Source: Kluyvera ascorbata ATCC 33433
GTDB taxonomy: Bacteria > Pseudomonadota > Gammaproteobacteria > Enterobacterales > Enterobacteriaceae
Assembly: GCF_000735365.1 (NCBI RefSeq)
Contig: NZ_JMPL01000007.1
Span: forward strand, 21,809 to 85,808
Direction of reading: 5' to 3'
Length of the DNA stretch: 64,000 nucleotides
Part shown: positions 28,381 to 38,607 of the stretch, piece after piece
Position numbering within the stretch: the stretch's first letter is position 1
Layout of the letters: each line of letters starts with the position of its first letter
Position numbers and translations under genes: made by a program
Notes under the pieces: model-generated
Databases searched by the model: none
The model's input: the letters and a program-made list of their open reading frames with translations, nothing else
What the model was told of the DNA's origin: nothing

Positions 28381-30516
28381 TTATTTCAGTACATAGCCGA
28401 ACAATCGGCTGATACCGTCGGCATCCTTCTCGCTGTACACCCCCTGAAGCTCCGGCGAGAAGCCGGGCAGCAGGTTCACCCCTTCTTCCAGCGCCAGGAA
28501 GTAGCGCTGCACCGCGCCGCCCCAGATTTCCCCCGGCACCACGCACAGCACGCCCGGCGGGTACGGTAGCGCACCTTCGGCGGCAATACGCCCTTGTGCT
28601 TCGCTGATGCGCACCAGCTCCACGTTGCCGCGAATAAACTCGCTGTTGGCATCCTGCGGGTTCATCACTACCGCAGGCAGGCTGGCTTTGCGGAACATCG
28701 CCTTTTGCAAATCCTTCACGTCGAAACTGACGTACAGGTCGTGCATCTCCTGGCACAGTTCACGCAGGGTGTAGTCGCGATAGCGCACCGGGTATTTGTT
28801 ATAGATGGTCGGCAGCACGTCGGCCAGCGGCGTGTCGTCTTCAATATGCTGTTCGAACTGGCCGAGCATCGCCACCAACTGCGCCATTTTCTCGGCGGAT
28901 TCTGCTGGCGTCAGCAGGAAGAGGATCGAGTTGAGATCGCACTTCTCCGGCACGATGCCGTTCTCACGCAGGTAATGCGCAAGGATCGTCGCCGGAATAC
29001 CGAACTCGGTGTATTCCCCGGTTTGTGCATCAATACCCGGCGTGGTCAGCAGCAGCTTACAGGGATCGACGAAGTATTGATCCTGCGCGTAGCCTTCAAA
29101 GCCGTGCCAACGTGCGCCTGGCGCAAAGCTAAAAAAGCGACGTTCACTGGCGATGGTTTTAGTTGGATGATCCTGCCACGGGCGACCGTCGACGATCGGC
29201 GGGATAAACGGCTGGATCATCTTGCAGTTCGCCACGATCGCTTTGCGCGCCTCAATGCCCAGCTCGACGCACTCCGCCCACAGTCGGCGGCCGCTCTCCC
29301 CTTCGTGAATTTTGGCGTTCACATCCAGTGCCGCAAACAGCGGGTAGAACGGGCTGGTTGAGGCGTGCAGCATGAAGGCGTTGTTCAACCGCTTGTGCGG
29401 GCAGAAGCGCGCCTGAGCACGAATGTGATTGTCTTTTTTGTGGATCTGCGAGGTTTGCGAGAACCCGGCCTGCTGTTTGTGCACCGATTGAGTGACAAAA
29501 ATTCCCGGATCGTTTTCGTTAAGATCCAGCAGCAGCGGCGAGGTGTCCGCCATCATGTCGATAAACTGCTCGTAGCCTACCCACGCGGAATCAAACAGGA
29601 TGTAGTCGCAGAGGTGGCCGATTTTATCCACCACCTGACGGGCGTTGTAAATCGTGCCGTCGTAGGTGCCAAGCTGAATAATCGCCAAACGGAACGGGCG
29701 CGCGTCATCGGCTTTCTCTGGTGCTACTTCGCGGATTTGCTCGCGCAGATAGCTATCGTCAAAACAGTGATCATCAATGCCGCCGATGAAGCCGAACGGG
29801 TTACGTGCCGCTTCCAGGTAAACCGGCGTCGCCCCGGCCTGGATCAGCGCGCCGTGGTGGTTAGATTTGTGGTTGTTGCGGTCGAACAGCACCAGGTCGC
29901 CGCGGGTGAGCAGCGCATTGGTCACCACCTTGTTAGCCGCTGAGGTGCCATTCAGCACAAAGTAGGTTTTATCGGCGTTAAACACCTTCGCCGCGAACTT
30001 CTGCGCGTGCTTGGCTGAGCCTTCGTGAATAAGCAGATCGCCGAGCTTCACGTCGGCGTTGCACATGTCGGCACGAAACACGTTCTCGCCAAAGAAGTCA
30101 TAGAACTGACGTCCCGCTGGGTGTTTTTTAAAGAACGCGCCGTGCTGATGGCCTGGACAGGCAAAGGTACTGTTGCCCATCTCAACATACTGGGTCAGGG
30201 TGTCGAAGAACGGCGGCAGCAGGTCTTCCTCGTAACGAGAGGCCGCCGCTTCCAGCTCCAGCCACTCCTGCTCTTTTCCACTAATAACCGCATTCACGCC
30301 TTCTGGCGCGCTGATAGCGTCCGCCGTCAGCACGAAGACCGGCAGGTTAAAGCCGGTCCGTTTGAGTAATGCCAGGATGCCGCTGTGGCTGTCCGCCACC
30401 GTAATGACGACTGCTGCCACATCGGTAAAGTCGGTGCCGTCCAGCGCCACCACGCGACGATGGGTTGAGAGACGGGAAACCAGTTCGCGACTGGCAGCAA
30501 TGTGCATTGATTTCAT
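28381..30516 (-). CDS. speC: ornithine decarboxylase, constitutive
   Basis: PLP enzyme that makes putrescine from ornithine in the cytosol. 711 residues, the same as E. coli SpeC, with high identity along its length. The PLP-lysine motif is TQSVHKQQAGFSQTS, with FDSAWVGYEQF just before it. Wing domain and C-terminal domain are intact. ATG 30516 gives the family start MKSMHIAAS; a longer frame reaches 30558. The putrescine route leads to spermidine, substrate of the glutathionylspermidine enzyme encoded at 45408-47273. Confidence 0.97.
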   Translation of the reverse strand: MKSMHIAASRELVSRLSTHRRVVALDGTDFTDVAAVVITVADSHSGILALLKRTGFNLPVFVLTADAISAPEGVNAVISGKEQEWLELEAAASRYEEDLLPPFFDTLTQYVEMGNSTFACPGHQHGAFFKKHPAGRQFYDFFGENVFRADMCNADVKLGDLLIHEGSAKHAQKFAAKVFNADKTYFVLNGTSAANKVVTNALLTRGDLVLFDRNNHKSNHHGALIQAGATPVYLEAARNPFGFIGGIDDHCFDDSYLREQIREVAPEKADDARPFRLAIIQLGTYDGTIYNARQVVDKIGHLCDYILFDSAWVGYEQFIDMMADTSPLLLDLNENDPGIFVTQSVHKQQAGFSQTSQIHKKDNHIRAQARFCPHKRLNNAFMLHASTSPFYPLFAALDVNAKIHEGESGRRLWAECVELGIEARKAIVANCKMIQPFIPPIVDGRPWQDHPTKTIASERRFFSFAPGARWHGFEGYAQDQYFVDPCKLLLTTPGIDAQTGEYTEFGIPATILAHYLRENGIVPEKCDLNSILFLLTPAESAEKMAQLVAMLGQFEQHIEDDTPLADVLPTIYNKYPVRYRDYTLRELCQEMHDLYVSFDVKDLQKAMFRKASLPAVVMNPQDANSEFIRGNVELVRISEAQGRIAAEGALPYPPGVLCVVPGEIWGGAVQRYFLALEEGVNLLPGFSPELQGVYSEKDADGISRLFGYVLK

Positions 30517-30934
30517 AAGCGCAACGACCCACTCAGGGAGAGTAAAAGCCCCGGACAAAGCCGCTGGCTTTGCCCCATAAAGCGTCTGGGTGCAACTGGG
30601 TTACAGCTCCGACCGCCAGACATCAGTAAAAGCAGACATGGTCTAATCTTACTGTTGTCCTGCAGTGAGCGTGCGTTGGCTTCACCGCATGGTGGGCAAT
30701 GAGGAAGGGGCAGACCGTCGCGAGCAGGCGAAGTGGCATTGGCGATGTAATGGCAAAGATGTCATTGCAGGCGGCCCCGATTCAGAAAAGGAGAAAATTC
30801 GCGCAATCATGGCACCATTAGCCAAGGGGTGCAAGACGAAATTTTTATGCACTAATACCACGGAGAAACAAGCACTGAACCGATTAATCAGTTCATAATA
30901 ATGCAGGACTTATCGATAAATAGCAGGAGTTAAC
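30517..30934. promoter_or_regulatory. speC-yqgA divergent intergenic region
   Basis: 418 bp between divergent speC and yqgA. Next to speC is a perfect hairpin CAAAGCC/GGCTTTG with a 3-nt loop (30556-30572), which would fall in the speC leader RNA. An open frame of 77 codons on the plus strand (30665-30898) has no recognisable features or ribosome site and is not called as a gene. Confidence 0.5.
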
Positions 30935-31642
30935 GTGGTAATTGGTCCATTTATTAATGCCAGCGCGGTACTGGTTGGTGGTTTGCTCGGCGCGCTGCTC
31001 AGCCAGCGTTTACCCGAGCGCATTCGTGTCTCAATGACCTCGATTTTTGGTCTTGCCTCGTTGGGGATTGGCCTGCTGCTCGTTATCAAATGCGCCAATA
31101 TGCCGGTGATGGTGCTCGCGACGCTGGTTGGTGCGCTGATTGGCGAGTTTTGCTTTCTGGAAAAAGGCATCAATAAAGCCGTTTCTAGCATACAAAAGCG
31201 GATGCTCAAGCCGGGCAAAAGCAGCCAGCATGAGAACTTTATTCAAAGCTTCGTGGCGATTATCGTGCTGTTCTGCGCCAGCGGAACGGGAATTTTTGGG
31301 TCAATGCATGAAGGCATGACCGGCGACCCGACCATTCTTATCGCCAAGTCGTTCCTCGATTTCTTCACCGCGATGATCTTTGCCTGTTCGCTCGGTTTTG
31401 CGGTCTGCGCCATCAGCGTGCCGATGCTTATCATCCAGCTCTCGCTGGCGTTCTGCGCATTCCTGATTCTGCCGCTGACCACCCCCGCCATGATGGCCGA
31501 CTTCACCGCCGTCGGCGGTCTGCTGCTGCTGGCAACGGGCCTGCGCATCTGCGGAATTAAGATGTTTGCAGTGGTGAATATGCTGCCTGCGCTGCTGCTG
31601 GCGATGCCGATTTCTGCGGCCTGGACGGCGTTTTTTGCCTGA
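30935..31642 (+). CDS. yqgA: DUF554 family inner membrane protein YqgA
   Basis: 235 residues as E. coli YqgA; six or seven hydrophobic helices. The GTG start at 30935 is preceded by CAGGAG. N-terminus MVIGPFINASAVLVGGLLGA and the LATGLRICGIKMFAVVNMLP end match the family (putative transporter of unknown substrate). Lies directly before tRNA-Phe as in E. coli. Confidence 0.94.
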   Translation: MVIGPFINASAVLVGGLLGALLSQRLPERIRVSMTSIFGLASLGIGLLLVIKCANMPVMVLATLVGALIGEFCFLEKGINKAVSSIQKRMLKPGKSSQHENFIQSFVAIIVLFCASGTGIFGSMHEGMTGDPTILIAKSFLDFFTAMIFACSLGFAVCAISVPMLIIQLSLAFCAFLILPLTTPAMMADFTAVGGLLLLATGLRICGIKMFAVVNMLPALLLAMPISAAWTAFFA

Positions 31643-31747
31643 CCTGGCGTGCAAAACGGGCAAAGTGGTGATAGATTGTGCAACTCGCCGCAAATTTTAT
31701 AAATTTCGTTGACGAGTCGAGGCGATTACGGTTTAATGCGCCCCGTT

Positions 31748-31823
31748 GCCCGGATAGCTCAGTCGGTAGAGCAGGGGATTGAAAATCCCCGTGTCCTTGG
31801 TTCGATTCCGAGTCCGGGCACCA
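31748..31823 (+). tRNA. pheV: tRNA-Phe (GAA)
   Basis: 76-nt cloverleaf. Acceptor stem GCCCGGA/TCCGGGC, D arm AGCTCAGTCGGTAGAGC, anticodon arm GGGGATTGAAAATCCCC with anticodon GAA, T arm with TTCGATTCC, encoded 3' CCA. Same neighbour (yqgA) as pheV of E. coli, a known integration hotspot; here accessory DNA (fim operon) follows at once. Confidence 0.98.
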
Positions 31824-31833
31824 CTATTTAAAG

Positions 31834-31860
31834 AACCCAGCCTATGGCTGGGTTTTTGCT
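31834..31860 (+). terminator. terminator after tRNA-Phe
   Basis: Stem AACCCAGCC/GGCTGGGTT with a TAT loop, followed by a run of T. 10 bases after the tRNA 3' end. Confidence 0.88.
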
Positions 31861-31905
31861 TTTCTGCGTTTGCAACTTTCAAATATGGCTTCTTCTCTCT
31901 CTATC

Positions 31906-32811
31906 TCATTGATAAACAAACGTCACCCCAATAATCGACTGCACGTTCCCCGCCGTCACCTGACCGCTGGTTCGCGCGTAGTTGGCCGTTAACCCCAGGC
32001 TGACGGCGGAAGTCGCCACCGTGCCAAGCGACACCGTGCTGTTAGCCGGCAGCACGCTGCCGTTGCGCGTAAGCTGCACGCCAATCCCCTGTGCCGGTGA
32101 GGCCGAGGCGGTGTTGGTAAAGATAGAGTTCGCCGAATCCGCCGTCGTCCCTGAAAGGTAGTAACCCAGCTTTTGGCTCTGTGCGCAGTAAACCGTCAGC
32201 GGAATGGCCGTGGAGCCGGGATAATCCGGCAGCGTCACCGTCACATTACGTGCGGAGACGTCACAGCCCCCCGTCGGCACCACCACGTTGTTATTGGCGT
32301 AGATGTTCCAGACAAACTGGAAATCATCGCTGTTTTTGTTGTTAGTCTGACGCAGGATCAGCACCGCGATAAGCGTACCAGCGCTAATCGCCACGCCACC
32401 GGCGGAGCTAATTGGCGTCAGGTAAAGCACCGTAGGCCAAGGCTTGTCGGTTCTGGAGTTATAGATCAGGCGCGAGGTTTCGGTGGTGGTAGGAAACGGG
32501 TAGCTGGTCCCGTTGTATTTCACGGTGCCAGAGAAGCTCGACAGCACCCCGCCGTAGGCCGAGCCGCGCTGCAGCGTCACGTAGTCGGTGATGGTCTCCG
32601 GATAGTCATTATGGCAAAAAATCTGCGTCGAGAGATCGACCACCAGGTTTTGCCCGACGTTGACCGCGGGTGCGAGGTCCACGTAGACGTTGGCACTGCC
32701 GCCGCCAATGGGGATCGTCGTACCGTTGGCGGTCTTACAGGCAAACGACCAGGCGTTAAACGACCAGCTAGCCAGCAGCAGCGTCGTCAGTAAAGCTATC
32801 ACGTTCTTCAT
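31906..32811 (-). CDS. fimH: type 1 fimbrial tip adhesin FimH
   Basis: Mannose-binding tip adhesin. 301 residues: signal peptide of 22, then a mature chain starting FACKTANGT as in E. coli FimH. Lectin-pocket residues are present in mature numbering: F1, N46, D47, D54, Q133, N135, D140, F142. Of the tyrosine gate, Y48 and I52 are kept but position 137 is Lys instead of Tyr. The pilin domain starts near CDVSARNVTVTLPDYPG and ends with the donor-strand type GVTFVYQ. Start at 32811; a longer open frame to 32886 overlaps fimG. Last gene of the fim operon. Confidence 0.96.
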   Translation of the reverse strand: MKNVIALLTTLLLASWSFNAWSFACKTANGTTIPIGGGSANVYVDLAPAVNVGQNLVVDLSTQIFCHNDYPETITDYVTLQRGSAYGGVLSSFSGTVKYNGTSYPFPTTTETSRLIYNSRTDKPWPTVLYLTPISSAGGVAISAGTLIAVLILRQTNNKNSDDFQFVWNIYANNNVVVPTGGCDVSARNVTVTLPDYPGSTAIPLTVYCAQSQKLGYYLSGTTADSANSIFTNTASASPAQGIGVQLTRNGSVLPANSTVSLGTVATSAVSLGLTANYARTSGQVTAGNVQSIIGVTFVYQ

Positions 32812-32827
32812 TACTCTCTTCTCCTGG

Positions 32828-33331
32828 TCACGCGTAGGTATAGGTGACGTTGATGACCGTCTTAATGGTTCCCTGGGTCGCGCCACCGTTAACCGACAGT
32901 GCCCTCACCTTTAGCGGGAAGCGCGCGGACTGCGATGCTTCTTCCACTGTCACCGTCGTGGTCGCGCCGGTGTTCAGCGTATTTCCGCCGTCATCCTGTA
33001 GCTCAAGCTGGATGTTTTTGGCGGTCCCTTGGTTCTGGTAATAGCCGGTGGCATCCGCCGTGCCGCTAAAGCTGGCGATCACCCGCGACGTGCCGACCGG
33101 GCAGTTGCTGAGTTCAAGCGCCACGCTGTGCCACGCGGAGGCGGAACCAGCGGAAAGCAGGCTAAAGGTATAGAGGTCGCCAAGTTCGACGTTGGCGTTA
33201 GTGGTCGATACCGTGCACGGCTTCGCCACCACTTTGCCGTTAACGGTAATGGTGACATCGGCAGCCCATAGCGCCGGAGAGACCGCCGTCAGCGCTAACG
33301 CCCACAGCCAGCCGTAATAAAACCGTTTCAT
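32828..33331 (-). CDS. fimG: type 1 fimbrial minor subunit FimG
   Basis: Adaptor pilin between FimF and the FimH adhesin. 167 residues as E. coli FimG. Signal peptide ending ALWA, then ADVTITVNGKVVAKPC with the N-terminal donor strand, a conserved Cys pair (C38 region and SNCPVG), and the C-terminal penultimate tyrosine NVTYTYA. 16 bp before fimH. Confidence 0.95.
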   Translation of the reverse strand: MKRFYYGWLWALALTAVSPALWAADVTITVNGKVVAKPCTVSTTNANVELGDLYTFSLLSAGSASAWHSVALELSNCPVGTSRVIASFSGTADATGYYQNQGTAKNIQLELQDDGGNTLNTGATTTVTVEEASQSARFPLKVRALSVNGGATQGTIKTVINVTYTYA

Positions 33332-33343
33332 CTGCGCCTCCGC

Positions 33344-33871
33344 TTACTGAAATTCAAGAGTGAACGTCGCCGTGGCGTTAACGTGGCCGGGGGTGACCGG
33401 AACCTGCGTTGCCATCAGGCGGGCATAAAAATTCAGCGTATTAGTCTGGCCAGGCGTGAGCGTCGTCCACGCAATGGTCGATGACGTGGCGTTAAGCGGT
33501 AGCATGGTCTGCTGCCCATCGAGGATCTGAATCCCCATTCCTGCCGCAGCAGACGCGCCGTTGTCCAGCTTTAACAGGCTGGTATTGCCGTTATCCGCCA
33601 CGCCGATAAACCCAACCTTCACGGCGGAAACCGCCCCGCCGCACGGCGAGAGCACAATGCGAAACGGTACGGCGGGCGTGGTTGCGCCAACGGCGTTGAA
33701 CTGTTTGGCAGCGTTGTTCATCAGGTCGACGGTAAAGTCCTTCGACTCCCCCGCCACGGCGCAGCCGTTATCCCTGACGTTGCCGGTGATGGTTATCGTG
33801 CTATCCGCCGCCAGCGCGCAGGTAGCCGTCAGCGCAAAACACACGCTGAATACGTAAAAGGGGGTTCTCAT
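33344..33871 (-). CDS. fimF: type 1 fimbrial minor subunit FimF
   Basis: Adaptor pilin of the tip fibrillum. 175 residues (E. coli 176). Signal peptide to CALA, mature start [19 protein letters not shown]. It shares long identical stretches with E. coli FimF, e.g. [20 protein letters not shown]. Follows the usher gene by 10 bp. Confidence 0.95.
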   Translation of the reverse strand: MRTPFYVFSVCFALTATCALAADSTITITGNVRDNGCAVAGESKDFTVDLMNNAAKQFNAVGATTPAVPFRIVLSPCGGAVSAVKVGFIGVADNGNTSLLKLDNGASAAAGMGIQILDGQQTMLPLNATSSTIAWTTLTPGQTNTLNFYARLMATQVPVTPGHVNATATFTLEFQ

Positions 33872-33881
33872 TCTTCTGTCC

Positions 33882-36482
33882 TTAGCGGCACACGGCCGAT
33901 AGCTGAATCAGCGTCTGTTCCTGGCTCTCATTCGGGATGCGGTAGTCCGCCACGCAGCGGGCATCGTCGCCTTCGCCCCATACCGCTTTAACCTTCCCGA
34001 CGAGCGGCATCCCGCTCAGGTACACGAGGCCGTTATCCGCCACGATGCTGCTGTTCTGGCTGTCAGTCGACGTGACCATCGCACCAAACGGCACCATCTT
34101 GCCGTTGTGGGTCAGCGTCATTAACAGCTTCATCCCAACACGGGGTTTGAATTGCGCCCGCACAATCGCACCGTGGGTTGGCACCACATTGACCACCGCA
34201 TCGTCTAAATCGACGTTATCGGCCAGTGAGTTGGTATCGAGCGCCACGCGGTTTTCCCGGTATTCAGTGGCGTACGGCAGGACGGCGTAGCCGCGCCAGT
34301 CGGTGCGCACCCCGGTCTGGTTTTCGACTCTGGTCCCTTCCGCACCCGGCGCGCTGACCAGCACAACCGTATCGTTCAGCGGTTGGCTCAGCGTCACCCC
34401 ATTGGCATGCGCCAGCACGCCGCCGCTCATGCCGTAATAGAGCTGTTTCATGCCGTCGCTGTGGCTGTAACCGACGTTTGCGTTGCCATAGCCACCGCGA
34501 TAGTTCAGCGCCGCATAGCCGGTGCCGCCGCTGCTGCCTTCCCCGCCGCTCGCGTAGCCGGTCTGCACGCTATAGCTCAGGTTGTTATCGTCCAGCAGCG
34601 TGCCGTACAGCCCGGCCAGGTTGCTCGTGCGACCGTTGAGATCGTCAGACATGCTGTAGCTGGCGCTGGCGTGACGCCAGACGGATTGGCTATCGGAACG
34701 CAGCCAATGGCTGAACGGAATGTTAACGTTCACGGCCAGCATCTGGTCACGCCCGTCCTGCCAGGCGTTTTTGGTCAAGCTGTAGCTCAGCGTCCAGTTG
34801 ATGTCGTTGACGGCGGTATTTAAACCGGCCTGGAACTGTTCGTCCGTGTTATCGGTTCCCCAGTAGCTTTGGCGGCTACCGCTTAAATACAGGGTCGCCG
34901 TGCGCCCCAACTGTTGGGTAACGCTGACCTGCACTTTGCCGCGTTTGCTGTAGGCCAGGTTGTAGTAGTCGGTGAATTTCGGCTTCACGTAGACAGGCCC
35001 ATCTTCGGTCACCACGCTATGGCCACTCATGCGCTGATAGGTGGTATCGGCAAAGCCGTAATAGCCCTGCGTGGAATAGCGATAGCCCACCAGCTGGATA
35101 TTGGTGCCAAGATCGCTGAGCGACTTGTTATAGAGAAATCGTACCGACTGGCCCTGCTGTTGGCTGTCATCAGGCAGCGCGGCGTTGGCCTGGGTGATAT
35201 CCACAGACAGCGCGCCCAGCTCACCCATATTTTTCCCGACACCGAGGTTAAAGGCGCGATAACGGTCCGCCAGCTGGGTGCCGCCATAAAGCGTCCATCC
35301 TGCCGGTAAACCGTGCATCAGCGTGCTTTGAAAGAACGTAGGATCTTCCTGGAGATCGTTGCCGCTGCGGTATTTCCCAGCGGTCAGCGCGTAGCGCGTG
35401 TGGCCTTCACGTTGCAATACAGGCACCGACGAGTACGGCACGGTGAAGCTCTGAACGCTGCCGTCCGCCTCTTTGATAGCCACCTGGAGATCGCCGCCGT
35501 TACCGGCCGCATAGAGATCGTTAATGGTGAAGGGGCCCGGTGGCACCGTGCTGTGATAAATCTCATAGCCGTTCTGTTTGATAGAGACCTGCGCCGTCCC
35601 GCGCGCAATACCGTGAATCACCGGCGCAAAGCCTTTTTGGCTGTCCGGCAGCATATTGTCATCGGACGCCAACTGTGCGCCGCGGAAGTTAATGCCGTCA
35701 AAAACGTCGCCGTTGGTGTAGCTGTCGCCAAGCGTCAAGCGCGAACGGAACGTGGTAATATCCCGCTCCAGCCAGGTGTTGACGTGCTGCCATTTATTCT
35801 CGCTCGACGAACCGCTGCTGTAGCTCCAGGTGCTGTTATCACGCAGCCGCCACGCGCCAACATTGAGCCCGCTTTGCAGGTTCAAGTAGGCGTACTGACT
35901 GCTGCCGCCGACGCGATTCTGGACGTTATTGCCGGTGAAGTTGTAGTTCAGCAGTCCGGCGGTAATCCCGTTATCCCACAGCTCCGGTGAAATATAGCCA
36001 CGCGCCTGATTCCCCATAAAGGCCTGTGGAATGGTCAGATACAGGCGCTGCAAACCCACGTCTAAACGAACGGTCGCCTCTTTGATCATGGCCGTAAACG
36101 GGACGCAGGCGTCTGGCTCCAGCGCATCCATTCCCTTAATCGACGCCGTATTAAGCCCCATGTTGGCAAGCTGGCCGCGCGTCAGGCACGGCATCAAACC
36201 GTGGCCGTCTTCACCAGCGCTGAAGGTGACATCGCGACTCATCATAAAACCATCGTTCAGATAAATATCAACACGATAGGTGCCCGGTGGCAGCTCCTGC
36301 CCCTTCTCAAAGCTGGAGAGATCCGCAACGGCTGAGGGGTCGTCGGCCAGAAAGCGCGGGTTAAAATAGAGCTCCGCCTGAGCCAGAAAGACCGGTGATG
36401 CAAGCAAAGTCACAACGGAGAGTTGCGTCAGCCGTATGCGTCGGGCCTGCAAATGGTCGAGGCCAAATTTCAGATATGACAT
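33882..36482 (-). CDS. fimD: type 1 fimbrial outer membrane usher FimD
   Basis: Outer-membrane usher that assembles and exports the pilus. 866 residues (E. coli 878). After the signal peptide come the N-terminal periplasmic domain ([20 protein letters not shown], with Cys), the 24-strand barrel with plug, and C-terminal domains with the end Cys pair ([11 protein letters not shown] and AVCR). Start ATG 36482 is preceded by GGAGGGACT. Confidence 0.96.
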   Translation of the reverse strand: MSYLKFGLDHLQARRIRLTQLSVVTLLASPVFLAQAELYFNPRFLADDPSAVADLSSFEKGQELPPGTYRVDIYLNDGFMMSRDVTFSAGEDGHGLMPCLTRGQLANMGLNTASIKGMDALEPDACVPFTAMIKEATVRLDVGLQRLYLTIPQAFMGNQARGYISPELWDNGITAGLLNYNFTGNNVQNRVGGSSQYAYLNLQSGLNVGAWRLRDNSTWSYSSGSSSENKWQHVNTWLERDITTFRSRLTLGDSYTNGDVFDGINFRGAQLASDDNMLPDSQKGFAPVIHGIARGTAQVSIKQNGYEIYHSTVPPGPFTINDLYAAGNGGDLQVAIKEADGSVQSFTVPYSSVPVLQREGHTRYALTAGKYRSGNDLQEDPTFFQSTLMHGLPAGWTLYGGTQLADRYRAFNLGVGKNMGELGALSVDITQANAALPDDSQQQGQSVRFLYNKSLSDLGTNIQLVGYRYSTQGYYGFADTTYQRMSGHSVVTEDGPVYVKPKFTDYYNLAYSKRGKVQVSVTQQLGRTATLYLSGSRQSYWGTDNTDEQFQAGLNTAVNDINWTLSYSLTKNAWQDGRDQMLAVNVNIPFSHWLRSDSQSVWRHASASYSMSDDLNGRTSNLAGLYGTLLDDNNLSYSVQTGYASGGEGSSGGTGYAALNYRGGYGNANVGYSHSDGMKQLYYGMSGGVLAHANGVTLSQPLNDTVVLVSAPGAEGTRVENQTGVRTDWRGYAVLPYATEYRENRVALDTNSLADNVDLDDAVVNVVPTHGAIVRAQFKPRVGMKLLMTLTHNGKMVPFGAMVTSTDSQNSSIVADNGLVYLSGMPLVGKVKAVWGEGDDARCVADYRIPNESQEQTLIQLSAVCR

Positions 36483-36554
36483 AGTCCCTCCGGTTCGACA
36501 TCGCCCGGCTGTCTGTTCTTATTCTGTTCAAGGGATACGGGGAGTTCCCGTTGT

Positions 36555-37244
36555 TTAGCGCATCACGCCGATAACGCGCGGCGTCAGTGCACCGTAGTCA
36601 TTGATGGTTCTGTAGGTAATCTCTGCGCCCGCATCATCCGGAATCTTCACGCTGGTTTCGCCCATAGGTGGAACCAATGCGTTATCCAGCACTCGAGTGC
36701 CCGCATTGAGTTCAGTCACCGTCAGATAGTACGGCGTAGGGTTGACCAGCGTGAGCTTGCCGGCGCTACGACGAAACGTCAGCTTTTCGCGAGCTTCTTC
36801 CGGCGGCATCGCCAGATTTGCCGGGCGGTAATAAAGCTTAATGCGGCTGATAATGGCCAGTTGCAGGGTGTTGTCGTTGAGCTTTGATTTGTCCATCGAG
36901 GGAATCGCTTTGACGTTCATCCAGAACAGACTTTCTCTATCCTGCGGCAACTGGTTATTTGAGGCGTCGAGGATACGCAGGGTATTCTCTTTTTTCCCCT
37001 GCATCGCAAACAGCGGCGGCGTCACCACAAAGCGCCCGTCTTTAGTACCCGCTGCGTTTTCCACCCATGACTGGATAAGGAAAGTGCCGTTCTCATCGGT
37101 ATTGGTGACGGCCAGCTGAACCTGTTTTTGTCCCGCAGGGTAAATCACCCGGGTCGCGCCCAGCGCCACTCCCGCCTGCGCAGGAGAAACCAGTCCGGCT
37201 GCCATAAACAGCATTCCGAACACCATCATCAACGTTTTATTCAT
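36555..37244 (-). CDS. fimC: periplasmic fimbrial chaperone FimC
   Basis: Immunoglobulin-like chaperone that completes pilin folds by donor-strand complementation. 229 residues from ATG 37244, giving a clean signal peptide ending SPAQA and a mature start GVALGATRVIYPAGQKQ. Conserved subunit-binding residues lie in the R8 region and in NTLQLAIISRIKLYYRP (K112 region). An in-frame ATG at 37271 would add nine residues; AAGGG lies six bases before the one chosen. Very like E. coli FimC. Confidence 0.95.
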   Translation of the reverse strand: MNKTLMMVFGMLFMAAGLVSPAQAGVALGATRVIYPAGQKQVQLAVTNTDENGTFLIQSWVENAAGTKDGRFVVTPPLFAMQGKKENTLRILDASNNQLPQDRESLFWMNVKAIPSMDKSKLNDNTLQLAIISRIKLYYRPANLAMPPEEAREKLTFRRSAGKLTLVNPTPYYLTVTELNAGTRVLDNALVPPMGETSVKIPDDAGAEITYRTINDYGALTPRVIGVMR

Positions 37245-37288
37245 GTTTACCCTTGGTGTACTCACCGTCATATCCTGTGTCCGGTTAA

Positions 37289-37828
37289 TTACTGATAAGT
37301 CAAAGCAAACCAGGCTTGCGCATTAGCCGTGCCGCCGACGACCTGACGGTCCGTTGAGCGGTACTTCGCTACAAAATGCAGCGTGTTCGCTCCATCGTTA
37401 AGCCGTACCCAACGACGGGGTTCCTGATTAAGAGGAATGAGCTCGCCTTGAGCATCAAACAGCGCAATGCCAATACCGGTCGCGATTCCCGCGCCCTCAC
37501 CCACGGAGAGCACATCGGGGTCTTTACCACTCGCGACGCCCTGAAATGACACGCCAACGCGCTGGCTGACCTCGGTACTGCAATCTTCAAGATGGATATC
37601 AAAAGCGATCGGATTAGACTCTTCGCCTGCCGCATGAAAACGATGGCTGCTAACCTGCCCCATCTTTACCGTCATCAATCGGTCGCTCGCGGCAACGCTA
37701 CAGGCCTCGGCAATAATGACGCCCTGAAAGCGCATACTTCCGCCGGGCACCGTGACGTTCCAGTGATTCCCAGCCTGAGCAACGGTCGGCAGCAAAGAAA
37801 CCAACAGCCCCCATTTCATCCATTGCAT
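37289..37828 (-). CDS. fimI: FimI-like minor fimbrial subunit
   Basis: 179 residues, the same length as E. coli FimI. Signal peptide ending TVAQA, then a pilin fold with [10 protein letters not shown] and LEDCSTEV cysteines and a FALTYQ end. ATG 37828 lies eight bases behind GGAGG; the frame is open to 37843. FimI is needed for normal pilus assembly and stands between fimA and fimC as here. Confidence 0.92.
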   Translation of the reverse strand: MQWMKWGLLVSLLPTVAQAGNHWNVTVPGGSMRFQGVIIAEACSVAASDRLMTVKMGQVSSHRFHAAGEESNPIAFDIHLEDCSTEVSQRVGVSFQGVASGKDPDVLSVGEGAGIATGIGIALFDAQGELIPLNQEPRRWVRLNDGANTLHFVAKYRSTDRQVVGGTANAQAWFALTYQ

Positions 37829-37897
37829 ACTTATTCCCTCCACCCCTTCGCGAATAACCGGGCCTTCCTGGCCCTGGTGGCATCCTTGCCGGACGAA

Positions 37898-38449
37898 TTA
37901 CTCGTACTGTACTTTGAAGGTCGCGTCGGCGTTCGCCGCACCCGCCGTTGCCGCGCCAGTAGCGTAGTAACGAGCCTGGAATGGAATGACGTTGGTGCCA
38001 TCGTTCAGCGTGGTCGCGCTGCTGAAGGTTGCGCCATCCAATGCCAGCGGTTTGCCTTTGTTGTCGAGGATCTGAATCCCGACGTTAGTCGCGCCGCCGG
38101 AAGCTGAACCCTGCAGCGCCAGAACGGTGGTGTTGGTGGTATCAATCGCGGCACCGGAGAAAGCCACGGAGGCTTTCGTCGAAACGCTGGTATCGCAGTC
38201 GTTCAACTGGATGTTAAAGCCCACAGCAGAGCTGGTGCTGCCAGCGGTCGCCAGTTTTGCGGAGCGTACCTGACCCATCTGTACCGTCTGGTCGATAGAA
38301 CCGGCATCAACGGCACAGGCCGCGTTAACCACTTCACCTTTGAAATGAACGGTACCGCCATTTACGGTCGTGGTATCCGCTGCTAATGCAGCCGTTGAAG
38401 CCATAGACAGTGCAGAGATAATGACCAGCGCAACCTTATTAATGCCCAT
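37898..38449 (-). CDS. fimA: type 1 fimbrial major subunit FimA
   Basis: Main pilin. 183 residues: signal peptide to ALAAD, mature part with [17 protein letters not shown], second Cys in NDCDTSV, and an end [10 protein letters not shown] with penultimate tyrosine. AAGGAG lies upstream. First gene of the fimAICDFGH operon. No inverted repeats like those of the E. coli fimS switch were seen upstream. Confidence 0.94.
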   Translation of the reverse strand: MGINKVALVIISALSMASTAALAADTTTVNGGTVHFKGEVVNAACAVDAGSIDQTVQMGQVRSAKLATAGSTSSAVGFNIQLNDCDTSVSTKASVAFSGAAIDTTNTTVLALQGSASGGATNVGIQILDNKGKPLALDGATFSSATTLNDGTNVIPFQARYYATGAATAGAANADATFKVQYE

Positions 38450-38576
38450 AAAACCTACTCCTTATTAATAGAGAATCTTATTCTCATTTTGTTAAAAACA
38501 GCGGTGGTTGGTGATAGCAAAAATATCACCAGATACTTTTTCATTACTTAAGCGAAATTTCTTTTCTCACAGTAAT

Positions 38577-38607
38577 AGTGCCATTGCTGACCACCAGCAA
38601 TGGCACT
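38577..38607 (-). terminator. long hairpin between the LuxR-type gene and fimA
   Basis: Perfect 13-bp stem AGTGCCATTGCTG/CAGCAATGGCACT with a 5-nt loop at the 3' end of the LuxR-type gene. The T-tract is weak on the minus strand. It would separate, at least partly, the regulator transcript from the fim transcript. Confidence 0.65.

Noticed and set aside
28283-28756. 157-codon minus-strand frame overlapping the citB and speC ends
   Set aside because: It is out of frame with speC and covers a terminator-type hairpin; a shadow frame.
30665-30898. 77-codon open frame between speC and yqgA
   Set aside because: No ribosome site, no recognisable motif, and E. coli has no gene in this gap; treated as non-coding.
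31809-31823. Possible attachment site: 3' end of tRNA-Phe repeated downstream
   Set aside because: I looked for a second copy of the tRNA 3' end (AGTCCGGGCACCA) up to gss and found none, and there is no integrase gene, so an intact island with att sites cannot be claimed.
38450-38605. Invertible fimS-type switch before fimA
   Set aside because: No pair of TTGGGGCCA-like inverted repeats is visible; the only strong palindrome is the hairpin at 38577-38607, best read as a terminator.
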